Source of the DNA: Ceratothoa steindachneri
Taxonomy: Eukaryota; Arthropoda; Malacostraca; Isopoda; Cymothoidae
Direction of reading: 5' to 3'
Length of the DNA stretch: 64,000 nucleotides
Assembly (NCBI GenBank): GCA_963969495.1
Contig: OZ018328.1
Span: 131,589,686 to 131,653,685, forward strand
The notes beneath the pieces were generated by a model that ran no database searches, was not told the DNA's origin, and saw only the letters and a program-made list of their open reading frames with translations. Shown piece after piece: positions 1 through 10,758 of the stretch (positions are counted from its first letter, which is position 1; each line of letters opens with the position of its first letter). The position numbers and the translations under genes are program-made.

Positions 1-2220
1 AAGGTTATGATCATTTGGATGAATAAAACGAAAGTTATCACCAGATAAACAGTTTACTAGAACAATGGTTCCCAAAATGATCCAAACGCTTAGGATTCTT
101 GTAAAGAGAACCGGCATTATTTGCATGGCAACTAACTTCAGTTCAATCTCGTGTACGTTGTCATTTTCTTGGCAGGTATGTCAAAGCACCATCGAAAATA
201 AAAGCCTCAACATTAAATACTAATTACTTATAATTTGTACAAATCTTTTCCACTGATAGTTTAATCGTTATTTTCCAATAGAATTTGTTTCTGCGTCGTT
301 CGGGTCATTTTGGACACTTCAATTTTTCTAGTAAAATGCTTATCTGCTAACCAGGCAATGGCTTCGCTACTAAGATTTAAATTTAAAATCTTAAAAAAAG
401 CAGCCATGGTCAATTTTTTATAAATTTTCTGAACTTAGCCAATTATAATAATTTTAAAAATGGAACTAGAAACTAAATTCCCCCCCTTTCAAAATATTAT
501 AAAAGAATTATTAAAAATAAGTTTGATAAAAAAAACATAAGTCATAACCAAACTAAGATGAAATTATTATTCAAATACTCAAAAAAATCCCTTTCCTAAA
601 TTATAGAGTTAGTGATGATGATGATGATAACTTCCCATTTATTCATTCAAATTAGCATAACATTTACCTATACGCAGTTTATACCTGTAAGTTATCGCAC
701 ATCAATTATGGTCCTTGGGATTTTATCGGGCAAAAGTTATGGAGGATGTGCCTAGAAATACAGGGGGTCTGATCTTTTTGGATGGCACTCTATATTTAGC
801 ATACCCCAAATAACCGTGCCTTGGTGACACACTGCTTATTCATACGAAAGATCGTGTCCTGAGTAAAGAACACAAATCTTTTTCATTCTATGGACCTAAA
901 CACATAATGAATTACAGCAATGATTTAGTAACACAACTTTGATCTTAACATTATGACTTGTAATTCATGTTTTTTATTAGTTAACTTCTATGACATGTAA
1001 AGGTAGTTGACAGTTATGACGTGAACACTGAATCGGAAACACGGGTCGAAATACCCCCCACCTCCCCGTTAAAATACACACAAAGAAAAGTTATATGCAT
1101 AAGTATCATCAATGAATAGTACATGTCCCATTTGAATAATCCTTAGTTTGATATAAAGTACGTGGTTAAAAACACTAACATTTGATTAAAAAAAGCTACA
1201 TTTAAAATAAGAAAGTGGATTGAGTGAACAAGATGCTAACCCACATACATGCCATCACTGAAGTGCCTTCGGCATGGAGAACATGATGAGTGGCCTTCTG
1301 TTTAGTAGGGCATTAAAACGGTGGGAGGGGCGGGTAGTTTCAGCGGCGTTGAAGCGCGCCTACCCAATTTTGTGTGAAACTGGGAGATGTTGAAGTTTTG
1401 AAAAGGTTATTCAACAACTTTCCTCCCAATTGCATCCGATGTTGCCGTCAGATTAACGCTTCTGCGAAAAGAAAGGATTTTAAATATCTCGATTTGTAAC
1501 GAGTATTATTCTTGCTTTTGAGCTCCATTGGGGATCCCAGTTCTTTTGAAACTCTGGTGCACGGTTTAATTTATCCAATTAAAAAAAAGAACGGAAACCA
1601 AAAAGGGCATCTCTATTAAAAAATGATCATTAAGAAAATGATGAATTTAAGGCGTGTAAAAGGAAGAGAGTACTTGAGGCGCATAGTCTCAAGATTACCT
1701 GCAACTCAGTAAAAGCTGTCGTTTGACAAAGAAAGCAGCTGCCTTTGCGGCGATCTTCGGGAAGCGTTATGATTTAGTACAAGGCTGTGGCCGGACGTAA
1801 TAAAAAAAAGATCAGTTGACTTTTATGGGCCCCCCTCTACCCTTGAGTTTGACGTTGTTTCACCTCTATTTAAATTCTTTCTCTCCCCGTAAGTTCCCAT
1901 TTAGTTTCCAGTAGCCCCTGCTGACTTAAATCCCCCCGTGATTATTTTCTACCACATGGGGAGCTTAAAACCTTACATCCTTCCTCTCAAAAATCTTCCG
2001 TGAAACACTCCGACTTCCTTCAACAAACTTAAATAAATCCCTTTGTTTATTAAGCAGTTCTGTAGAAGTGATAGATCCTTCTCTCTCGCGAATACACTAC
2101 CCTATTTTTTTTCTGGAAGGTACCCAGCATATTTTGCATGCCCTAAGCTCCTTTTTGCTCTTATGTGCTGGTTTTTTAAACTACCACTCATAAATAAAGC
2201 TGATTTCATTTGTGGCGTTA
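1..2220. other. AT-rich spacer, no gene recognised
   Basis: I see no supportable coding region here. Contents are homopolymer A/T runs, a short (GAT)n near 611-630, and copy 1 of repeat A at 349-512, listed separately. Reading frames are short and interrupted. The last part, about 1,840-2,220, is C/T-rich on the + strand and may be the decayed 5' part of the L2-like LINE that becomes recognisable from 2,225. Confidence 0.5.
349..512 (+). repeat. Interspersed repeat A, copy 1
   Basis: This segment, starting AACCAGGCAATGGCTTCG and ending near TTTCAAAATAT, recurs in the same orientation at 32,419-32,571 and 43,803-43,982. Shared landmarks are AGCAGCCATGG and CCAATTATAATAAT. This copy lacks a CT-rich insertion of about 30 bp found after CTTCGC in copy 3. 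No ORF, terminal inverted repeat or target duplication is visible. It is a dispersed non-coding element of unknown class; copy 2 abuts the Penelope-like element, so a link to that family is possible. Confidence 0.7.
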
Positions 2221-2224
2221 AATT

Positions 2225-4010
2225 TTATAAGAAATTATCTCTCCGGACAGAGCTGCCGCCTGTCCCGATCAATACTCGTTTCTTCATATTTCGAGAGTTT
2301 AAAGGTGGCGTTGGTATAATCGCTGCTTCTTTTTTACCACCTTTCTTATTTCCATTAACTCCTAAAAACTTCGATGTTATTCTTGCCTCATTGACACTTA
2401 AGTTGTAATTCAAAATGGCCGTTAATTACAGCCCGACTGGTCACCCATCACACATCTTCTTTGACGACTTCGGAAAATTTATAAAGTAGGCCACTTCTAC
2501 CTGCTCTACTTCAACCTAGGTTATCTTCGGTATCTTCAACATCCCTCACTATATTATTTCATATCTCCCACTTCTGGATATATTCTAGCTTTACTGCCTC
2601 TCATATATCGGCAAGCTTAAAGAGGGTGTTGGTAATTTTTTGTATCAGAGTGGATGCGGCGAATGTGAGCTACACGGTCAGATTTCAGAACGACTCAGTT
2701 GCCTCATCCTTCCCAGTCCAACGCATAAACATAACGGCTCTTTCGACGGCAATTTCTGACAATTTCCTTATCCAGTTCTGTTTCTCTCTTGCCGTTGCAT
2801 CCAAACTTCGCTTATCCACTGCCACCCTCTCATCATCGCCGACTTGCTTTCCCTAGATCCTGCTTTCTCCTGATTCCTTAGACAGTACCTTTTCTACAAT
2901 TTCCCAAATGACTCCTTTCACTCTCATTTCCTTTTATGTCCACGAGCTCCTTCATTCCTATACTTCTCGTCGTCTGCATCTCTTTTGGCTCTCTGATGCT
3001 ATTCGGAGAGCTAAGCAGCATAAACGAATCTTCGAGAGGCGTGTAAGGACTTTCGGGCTCGTGGTAACGAGACAGTTGCTGCTTACCTTACCTTTACTCT
3101 TGCTACTCACTACTACTGGGTCGTTCTGAAATCTGACCGTGTAGCTCACATTCGCCGCATCCACTCTGATAAAAAAAATTACCAGCACCCTCTTTAAGCT
3201 TGTTACGAGTCTCCCTTACCCCGCGAAGCACCATTCTATTCCCATCACTACCCCTGCCAATTTCTCTTCATTCTTCTCCAACAAGGTTGTTAACATTCAA
3301 CCTGATATTTACTTTGGCCCCGGTACCTCGCCATATGGTACTTCCCCTATCCCTCCACCCTAACTTCTCTCACCCCATGGTTTCTTGAGTAAGTAGCCTC
3401 CCTCCTTCTCTTCTCAAAAAAGCCATGTTAAAATCTTGACTAGATCCCTCCAAGTCTATATCGTCACTTCTCTAACCTTAGTTCTTGGTATCGTTGACGC
3501 TTTGCTTTCATCTGATGTGCTACCATCCATTACAAACACGCTGCTGTCAACCCAATTCTAAATAACTTGGACCCCGACGACCTCTCAAACTACCGCCCAA
3601 TCTCTACACTCTTATTCTCTTCTAAAGTCCATGAAACAGTGGTGTCCGTCCGGGTTTTTATCACAAGTCCTCCAACATTGATTGGCTCTTCCAATCTAGT
3701 TTCAAAGGGCAAATGCAACAACGAAGCTGCTCTTTCATTCTCTTACTTCTTCGTCTCACAACAACCTTTAATATTGACAATTAGTTTTTTTTTTTACCGT
3801 CCTCATGAAATCCTGGGGGTTTCTGGAACAACTTTAGAGTGGTTCCGTTCTTACCTGTCACCTCCCATTCAAACTGTTCACAACAGGAGTGATATATCTC
3901 AAGGCTCGGTTCTTTGTCCACTCCTTTTTCGTATCTAGATTCTTTCCCTTGCCATTCGTATGCGTCACCTAAGTCTATCATTCACGTATGCAATTAGAAA
4001 TCTTATATCC
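2225..4010 (+). pseudogene. L2-like non-LTR retrotransposon remnant (EN and RT fragments)
   Basis: In shifting + frames this reads as a decayed L2/CR1-superfamily LINE. Recognisable pieces in order: endonuclease strand 'GGVGIIAASFLPP' near 2,300; an 'FFDDF...IFGIFNIPH' block near 2,455-2,560, where the usual catalytic GDFN is altered; linker 'SDAIRRAKQHKRIFERR' near 2,990-3,045; 'FSSFFSNKVVNIQPDIYF' near 3,258-3,312; RT entry 'DDLSNYRPIS' near 3,573-3,605; 'TTLEWFRSYLS' and 'QGSVLCPLLF' near 3,825-3,935. Several frameshifts and stops separate them, so it is dead. Clade is judged from motif style only. A 92-bp inverted duplication and a MITE sit inside or beside it. Confidence 0.7.
2612..3202. 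repeat. Inverted duplication with 87-bp arms inside the L2-like LINE
   Basis: The left arm (2,612-2,698) is the reverse complement of the right arm (3,115-3,202) with only a few mismatches. Both arms carry AAGCTTAAAGAGGGTG at the outer end and GTGAGCTACACGGTCAG inside. The right arm fits the LINE reading order, coding 'HIRRIHSDKKN', so the left arm looks like an inverted copy of LINE sequence rather than a transposon end. The outer ends read AAGCTT on both sides and include TTAA, so a foldback or MITE origin cannot be fully excluded. Confidence 0.7.
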
Positions 4011-4023
4011 GGGAACGGCATTA

Positions 4024-4148
4024 CAGGGTCCCCCTCCCCCCCCCCAAATCGGGGCTCAACTTTCGATGGGATTCATTTCTTAATTCAAAAAACATTAAGA
4101 AATGAAACCTATCGAAAGTTGCGGCCCATTTTTTGGGGAGTCACCCTG
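4024..4148. mobile_element. 125-bp palindromic MITE with TA target duplication
   Basis: The segment begins CAGGGTCCCCC and ends GGGGAGTCACCCTG, flanked on both sides by TA. Inside, CAACTTTCGATGGG...CATTTCTTA pairs with TAAGAAATG...CCTATCGAAAGTTG around a 13-nt loop, so nearly the whole element can fold into one hairpin. Ends beginning CAGGGT with a TA duplication are typical of Tc1/mariner-type MITEs. There is no coding capacity. It lies at the 3' edge of the L2-like LINE remnant. Confidence 0.75.
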
Positions 4149-4150
4149 TA

Positions 4151-4809
4151 TTACGGAATGCAGCTCGGGTCAATTGGGATGAAATCACTCGACAGATATT
4201 AAACCTCAGGTGTAATCTTTTCTTTTCGGGATTTTAACGCCATCTTTCATCCGTAGTCGGGTATATCACAGCGTGGGCAAAAATAAAGGGAGGACAGATG
4301 AATAACACAAATAAAGAATAGACATAGGAAAACCCCCCCGCCTACTCGAATGTTACCCACACTTATGGACCTTCCCTCTCGGGTTCTACTCCCAGCGTGA
4401 GCAGACACAAAAGGTTGTGCGTCGTTTCTGAAGAATACGCGTGGACAACTCCGGCAAAGTACATCATCCCAACCCTGATGTCTCTTCCTCCCTCTTCTCT
4501 TTGCACACACAACACATCACTATGCCTTCTTGGAGTCGGCCGGCCGGTAGTTTCTATATCCCCTGGCGTGGAACGGCTAGCTTTCCCTTGGGGCAGGATG
4601 GGTTTCCTGCTCGCTGGTCGGTGTCAAAGCACATTGCTAGCGGTCTTTCTACACTCCTGTTTCAACGAGTACCAGCCAGTAGTGGCCTCGCGCTAGCAGC
4701 GAGTCTCATTCTGATCTTTATGTGAATTTTACTATAGTGCCAGAGGACCTCGCCCACAACAGAAAAGGGATGGTTAGCGCAATTAGTTTACCAACTCTTT
4801 TGTTCGGGT
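4151..4809. other. Unassigned segment
   Basis: No recognisable gene. Two overlapping + frames (99 and 94 residues) run through 4,397-4,725, but their composition is not protein-like and no motif is seen. The stretch ends where the 34-bp minisatellite begins. Confidence 0.4.
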
Positions 4810-5510
4810 GCATATTTAGCCTACTGACCCTTGTTGGTTGGGCCCATGTGAAGCCTACCAACCCTCATTGGTTAGATGCATATGGATCATACCAACTCAA
4901 CCCTTATTGATCGGGTGCATATTAAGCCTACCAGCCCCTTCTTCATCTTGTTCATATGAAAGCCTACACACTCTTACTCGTCAGGTGCATATGGAGCTTA
5001 CTAACCCTTATTAGTTAATTACACATGAAGCCTACCAACCCTGTTGGTCGGGTGCACATGAAAACTACCAACCCTTATTGAGCGGGTGCATATGAAGCCT
5101 ACCGACCCTCATTGGTAGAGCGCATATGAAACCTACCAACACTTACTTATTTATGAGGTGCTTATGAAGCATATAATCATTATTGATAGGGTGCAGATGA
5201 ATCCTACCAATGTTAATTGGTTGGGTGCATATGAAGCCTACAACCTTTATTGGTCAGGTGCATATGAAGCTTACCAACCGTCATTGGTCATGAGCATTAA
5301 GCCTACCGACCTTGATTGGTCGGGTTCATATGAAACTTACCAATCCTTATTAGTGGGGTACACATGAAACCTACCAACCGTTATTGGTCTGGTGAATATG
5401 AATCCTACAACCGTTATTGGTCAGGTTCATATAAAGCCTACCACTCTTTATTAGTCAGGTACACATGAATCCTATAACGTTTATTGGTCTGGTGCAAATT
5501 AAGTCACTCC
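4810..5510 (+). repeat. 34-bp minisatellite, block 1 (about 20 degenerate units)
   Basis: Units follow the pattern GAAGCCTACCAACCCTTATT then GGTCGGGTGCATAT, 34 bp in total. They diverge by point changes and small indels, giving local spacings from about 31 to 39 bp. Blurred units and occasional skipped parts indicate an old array. It contains stops in all frames. Confidence 0.85.
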
Positions 5511-6117
5511 CCCTCCCCGTATTATTCGAAGGCATAGGAAACCAGGTGTTCGAGGCTATCGCGAGGCTATAGCGTTCGAGGTTCGTAGCGGGAGCACAGC
5601 CTGTACCTTATGTCATGTTTTGGAGCAAGAAACTGGCATAAACTTCTCGCACAAAGTTTATCCAATCAGTTATGACTGTTGACATTTTCATCATGCGTAA
5701 ATGAAATAAACGATTGTCTCAAAAAATAATTTGGATTCTTCTAACCAAGTTTCTTTTTGCAATTCAACATTGAATTGCATTCATGCTTATTATAGCGCCA
5801 ACTGCAACGCGAGTGAAAGTTTCATGATATCTCCATTTTTGCAAAGTCGCCTAATTCGGCGCCAGGCCATTTCCGAAAAAGACCCACTAGATTTGTCGGA
5901 ACGACGAGCATGAGCAACTGAAAATTCAGACCAATACTGTTTAACTCTATCATCACGGTCAAAAACTCATTTCAGAAATGGATATTCTTTCTGAAGGACA
6001 TCAGTAAATTTACAAAAAAAAAAATATATATATATATATATCTCTTTCAAAGGCAAACACTGAATTATTTACCGTGTGTCACTACCGAACTTACCTCACT
6101 TTTGCATTAAGCTATGC
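5511..6117. other. Spacer between the minisatellite blocks, with a short (AT)n
   Basis: Non-repeat DNA separates two blocks of the same 34-bp satellite. It holds an A-run followed by a short (AT)n at about 6,019-6,042. No ORF with recognisable similarity was seen. Because the satellite resumes in the same orientation at 6,118, this 600-bp piece may be an insertion into a once-continuous array. Confidence 0.5.
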
Positions 6118-6300
6118 TACACTAAGCCTTTATTGGTCGGAGCGCGTGAAGCCTACCAACCCTTATTGGTCGAGGTCATATAAAGCCTACCAACCTTGAA
6201 TGGTCGGATACATATGAAGTCTACCAACACTTAGTGGTCGGGTCATATGAAGCTTACCACCCATCATTGATTGGGTATAAGTGAAGACTACCATCACCCT
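6118..6300 (+). repeat. 34-bp minisatellite, block 2
   Basis: Five or so further units of the 4,810-5,510 satellite (GCCTACCAACCCTTATTGG, CATATGAAG), same strand, with similar decay. Confidence 0.8.
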
Positions 6301-6549
6301 TATTAATCTGGAGTCTGCAAAAGGATAATTATTAATCAAGGGTTTATACAAGGCAGCTTCTATTTGCATCACGCAAGTTCACTCCCGCTTAGCATCCTCA
6401 TCCATAAATCTATCCCCAGCGAGGACGCTTCTAGCACAAAACTAGTGAGCGTATTCCATTCATCCACCAATCGATTTGTAACCCAATTTCTACCAATCAC
6501 TTTCCTAAACCCAAACTTGCCCAGCTTAACCCATTGCTATGTGTCATAT

Positions 6550-8130
6550 CATGTTCAGTAAAAATAAGAACCTTATCTACGAGTATGCCTCACGTATTAT
6601 AATAACCTTTTATCCCCTTGAATACTGCATTCAAATACCCAACGCACTCTTCTCCTTTCTAACGTAGGTAGATTTAGTCTCCTACGCCTTTCACCATAAG
6701 GTAGGCTTCTCAACCTATGAATCATCTTTGTCATCCTTCTTTGTACAGATTCAAGCAAACCAATATCCATCCTATAATACGAAGACCAAAATTGCACCGC
6801 ATAGTCAAGATGAGGCCTAACTAATCATTGAGGTACAGTTTCAGAATGATATCATCATTCCTCTTTCTCATGCTCCTTCTAATGAACCCAATTATCCTCT
6901 TAGCTCTATACCTTACGCTTCTTTGCCAGGCCGGTGGTCGGAATTACAAGGACATCTACTAGTAAGTCTCTTTCGCATTCTGATCTTAAAAACTCTTCCA
7001 TTCAGTTTATAATTATCCAGCGGATTACACCTACCTATACGAAGTACACTACACTTGTTTATGTTCAATTATATTTGCTATTTCTCTGCACATTGGAATA
7101 GTTTTGTAAATTCGCCTTGCAATATCTCACCTTCGAGGTCAGACCTTATAAACCTACCCAAATTAGTGATCAAGCACATTTTTTTGCGTCTATCTGTCGA
7201 CTGCCTACAAGGTCCATAAGTAGCCGTAAAATCAAGAACAACGGCCCTAGGTCCAACACCTGAGAGACATACTGGTAACATTCGCCACCGAAATTTAATC
7301 CCATCTTTGCTATCTGTCTTTAAGCCACGAGTGAATCCATCTTAATATCCTTCCATCGAACCCATACGCTTTAACTTTATTCAAAAGTCGTAAGTGTGGC
7401 ACCCTGTCGAAAGCCTTACTAAAACCCAAAGTAAACAATATAATTCTCATCTCTATCTTCAGCATTGGACACTTTTCTATAAAAAGACTAAATTAGTCAA
7501 ACACGATTTGCCTCTAGAAAAGCCGAGTTGAGATTCAATAATCAACTCTTTGGCTATCTGTGATCCCTAATAGATTTCGCTACTACAGATTCCATCATTT
7601 TCCCCATCAATGATGTCAAACTCACTGGCCGGTAATTGGACATAATCGTTTATCTCCCTTTCTATATATATGTATCACATTAGCTTTCTTCTATGCCGTT
7701 GTTACAATGCTAGTCTTTAACGATTTCTTAAATTGGCATTCTAGGGGCTCACTTAACATATTTTTACATTCCTTCGAAATCCTAGGAAAAATCTCGCCAG
7801 GGCCCGTTGCTTTACTAAATTTAATTCTATCTATTTCTGTTGAGACTATCTCCTTGGTAATTAAAATATCTTCTAGGTTTCCCTCAGGGACTATTATATT
7901 ATCCTCGAGTGAAAATACTGACAATGGTGTGAACTTGGTTCTAGAAGTTTCAACACCCACTCCCCTTCGCATTTAAAGGAGTGTCCTGTTGTACCAACTA
8001 TTTCGTTCCCTCTTATTTTTTTCCTAATCAATATTTTTATTATTTTATTAGCCTTCCCCCGCCCCCATTCATGGCTGCGTTTTCAAGAGCCTTTTCTTCC
8101 TGGTTTAGGGTGGAGAAATGTGCATAAAAG
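6550..8130 (-). pseudogene. CR1-like LINE remnant: RT domain, reverse strand
   Basis: Reading down the reverse strand from 8,130 the order is that of a CR1-like ORF2 from the EN/RT linker to the C-terminus. Seen are 'ITKEIVSTEIDRIKFSKATGPGEI' (split here: 'ITKEIVSTEIDR', 'IKFSKATGPGEIFPR') and 'CQFKKSLKTS' at 7,972-7,691; 'VSLTSLMGKMMESVVAK' near 7,620-7,560; 'LIIESQLGFSRGKSCLTN' near 7,545-7,495; 'PHLRLLNKVKAYGF' near 7,400; and the C-terminal 'QFWSSYYRMDIGLLESVQRR' at 6,797-6,737. Frameshifts and stops lie between blocks, and the FADD region is not clear. This is a dead copy; 5' endonuclease and ORF1 are absent. Confidence 0.8.
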
Positions 8131-9060
8131 CAATATAACTGTATTTTGCCACCAACCAGTAAGCACTCCGTCACCAGTTAACCCCACCCTCCCTCTCCCG
8201 GGTCAGGAAAATGTGCATATGAAATTCCATTGGGCAAATTACGGGACGGACGAATAAGTTGTCTTTGCGAATGCAAGAGAGAGGAAGCGCGCAGTGGTGG
8301 TGTGGATAGCATTTTTTGTGATGACGCATGTGGATGGAACTACCCCCCATCCCCCCCGCGTCAAACTCAGTTCCATAATTACGCTGATTTTTGTATCTCC
8401 GCTCTCACGGGGAATTGAATTCGGCGCCTAAACGAAGAAACGAACCCCTTATCAACTTGCTTGGTGGATAGCGATGAAGGAAGGTGGCTAAAGAGAAAGA
8501 ACGGCAATAGTACATAAAATTGAGGACAAGAGTCGCTCTTGTTGAACGGTGCTGAAACTGAGGCTTCCTTACGAGCTTGAGAAATGATGGCATTTGATGT
8601 TGTGATTGGCCTCGTTATCTTTTTTTTCATAACACACTTTTCAACTCCTTTTTTTCTGGGGGGGTTTTTCCCCCCCATATTCTGAGCCATCGTAGGGAAT
8701 CGCAACCGTCGTCTTTCGAATGAAATGCGAGATGCTTTCACTTTTCCAAATCATTCGTTACTGGTTAACAATCTTATTATTTATCAAGTTACATTTAAGG
8801 TTTTATGCTCGAGGAAATTTGCACACTGGCTAAAAAAAGATTTTAGAAGCTTATTTTAGAAGATGAGCAAGCGAAAGGTATTGTATGATTGATGTCGTTA
8901 AATTCTATGGTTCAAAGGAGGAACTCGACATGAAAAAGCCTTCAAGCTCCCGGTTGCCTTTATGAATGAAACCTCTGCTAAGTGGATAAAGGTATGCGAG
9001 GGTTTGATTTTTACTTTTAATTTTAGGAGCCCATTTGGTGACTGCCAGTTAGGGCAAAAG
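8131..9060. other. Unassigned segment
   Basis: No gene is supported. The longest reverse-strand frame (8,379-8,741, 120 codons) is basic and low in recognisable motifs. A reverse-strand CCAAT-like box lies near 8,608 and a G-run at 8,657-8,667. It falls downstream of the candidate host exon at 9,700-10,316 on the same strand, so an exon here is conceivable, but I see no convincing acceptor site. Confidence 0.35.
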
Positions 9061-9065
9061 TCGCC

Positions 9066-9630
9066 GTACTCAGCACAGTCTACTACTAAGCTATATTAAA
9101 AAATAAATAATAGGTAAAAAAACAACAAATATAAACGATAAAAAGAGGACAAAGGCTTAAAACAGCAACAACAAAAACGAACAAACAAAAAAAAGCAAAG
9201 TAAAAAGGCAACAAGAAGGAAGCGCGCTCCAGCGTTGGGGGTAGGCCCGCCTCTCCCCGGCGCAGGAACATGCGACCCACAATAAAAGTCGTAAAGTTCA
9301 CAAGTCCGTGTGCACTAACCAGTCCCGAGTGCAAGAGTACAAGGGACAAGCGATTGCGACCCAGCTCGTCCCGGTACCGGGACAGGTAACGTGCGCGAAG
9401 ATCACCCAGACTGGGACATTCAACTAGAATGTGCCGAACAGTCCGGGAAACAACGCAGTCGTCACAATAAGGCACAGGCGAGCGCTCCATCAAATGGTGG
9501 TGCGTCCAATTCGGAGACGACAGAAAGCAACCTGAAGCCGTCGCGGCATTGGAGGGTAGGGGCATTGGAACAGTCGCGGCGGTATGCGAGGGTAAGGGGA
9601 GATTCTGTCTATTACGCTTTTTCCATCCAA
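9066..9630 (-). pseudogene. 3' end of an I/Jockey-type LINE ORF2 (CCHC-like tail)
   Basis: The reverse frame from 9,565 carries 'HHLMERSPVPYCDDC' followed by 'TVRHILVECPSLGDLRARY'. This resembles the cysteine-histidine block (C-x2-C ... H-x4-C) that closes ORF2 in many arthropod I/Jockey-group LINEs after the RNase H domain. Upstream frames (9,566-9,630) continue it with small frameshifts; RT and RNase H are missing, so the copy is 5'-truncated. Beyond the motif the frame runs into hydrophobic, probably untranslated sequence. The junction near 9,630 abuts the intron of the candidate host exon. Confidence 0.7.
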
Positions 9631-9699
9631 TAGGTTGAATTAAACCATGTCAAAACATAACCATTTGGGATTGAAGTCTTTTGGATTATGACGACTTAC

Positions 9700-10316
9700 C
9701 AGAGAAGTGTTTTTTTTCCTTTTACGGGAGTAAATGTTTTCCTGAAGTGATCCCTCTCGTTTCCTTCCACATATTTGTGTCCCGACAGATTCGCCATTCA
9801 CCGAGACGGTTTCCTCTCCCACGCAACGAAAATCGCTTGTGCTTGGCGCAGAGGATAAATGATTCTCATTTTCTGTATTGCCAATGGTATCAAGAATAGT
9901 TCTTATATTATTATCATTTCTACTTTCATTTCGGTTACGTTCACTATATTGATGAGCTATCTGCGAAACTTCAGAGCTCCCAACGTAGCTATCTTTAGGA
10001 TATAGGTTCAATATAGCAGTTTCCCCGTAGCCAGACTCATAAGAAGGCATCCGATCTTCTTCTTGTTCAAAACTGTTCGGTGGACTGCTCAGGGAACTCA
10101 TAAGCGAGTTCACTTCTTCGGAAATCAAATTGCAAGAAGACGATTCCTGTGCTACTGAAAGTTGGGTTTCTTCAAATCCGTGATCACCGGTTTCTTCTGG
10201 TGTTAAAGATACTTCAAAGAGGTCGTTAGTTATCATTCTCCCTGGTAGTTGTTCATACCCAATGATTTCGAAGTCATGGTTATTTGGGATTTCCTCTTCT
10301 TTAATCAACACCCACT
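9700..10316 (-). CDS. Candidate internal exon of a host gene (205 codons), nuclear-protein-like
   Basis: On the reverse strand a pyrimidine tract ending TTTTTTCCAG (AG at 10,318-10,317) precedes an open stretch of 617 nt that ends CTCTG followed by GTAAGT (intron starts at 9,699). The exon is open throughout, entering in phase 2 and leaving in phase 0, giving about 205 residues. The product is acidic and Ser/Glu/Asn-rich, opens with 'WVLIKEEEIPNN' (a psi-K-x-E sumoylation-type site at IKEE) and closes with 'GRKREGSLQENIYSRKRKK', a bipartite nuclear localisation pattern (KR, 10 residues, RKRKK). No enzymatic or DNA-binding domain is visible. Partner exons were not found; the upstream intron would contain gypsy element 1. 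Function unknown; I do not recognise the gene. Confidence 0.6.
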
Positions 10317-10758
10317 CTGGAAAAAATAAGATACAAAATAAAATAAGGAATAAGTAGCACATTGATATAATTACCTAAAGCTGTGTTAGGAGGAGAAAAA
10401 CAACTCGGGGGGGGGGGGGGGAGAAAGTGTGGAAAGAAAAGGATTTAAAGAAAATCAAGTTACCATGATGCCCGTTTTTTTATGACAGCGGATTTTTTAA
10501 AAAGGGGCATTAAAACAATCTAAAATGTAAAAATGAAACCTAATGTAAACATGAGGTGGACGCCAGCTCCCAGGTTTTCCCATACACTTTGCAACTATAT
10601 ACACATGGACCTCCAGGCACGAGTTTTTGGCTCCCGCTTGCGAGAGAGGGAAGAGGGGGAGGGGGAAGAAGGGACAAGAGAGAAGCGCCTCCTTTGCGCC
10701 TCACCATATAAGAGTGCTTATTGACGTGGAATAGCCAGACTCTATATAAATATATATA
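10317..10758. other. Probable intron sequence with a G-run
   Basis: Between the acceptor of the candidate exon and the outer edge of gypsy element 1. It contains a run of about 15 G at 10,407-10,421 and purine-rich DNA at 10,640-10,680. No coding potential recognised. Confidence 0.4.

Noticed and set aside
4397..4725. Two overlapping forward ORFs of 94-99 codons
   Set aside because: No motif, no splice context, and overlap in different frames suggests chance openness.
4810..5510. CRISPR-like array
   Set aside because: Units are contiguous and diverged with no unique spacers, and the genome is eukaryotic; it is a minisatellite.
8379..8741. Possible downstream exon of the host gene at 9,700-10,316
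   Set aside because: No convincing acceptor or donor and no recognisable protein pattern.
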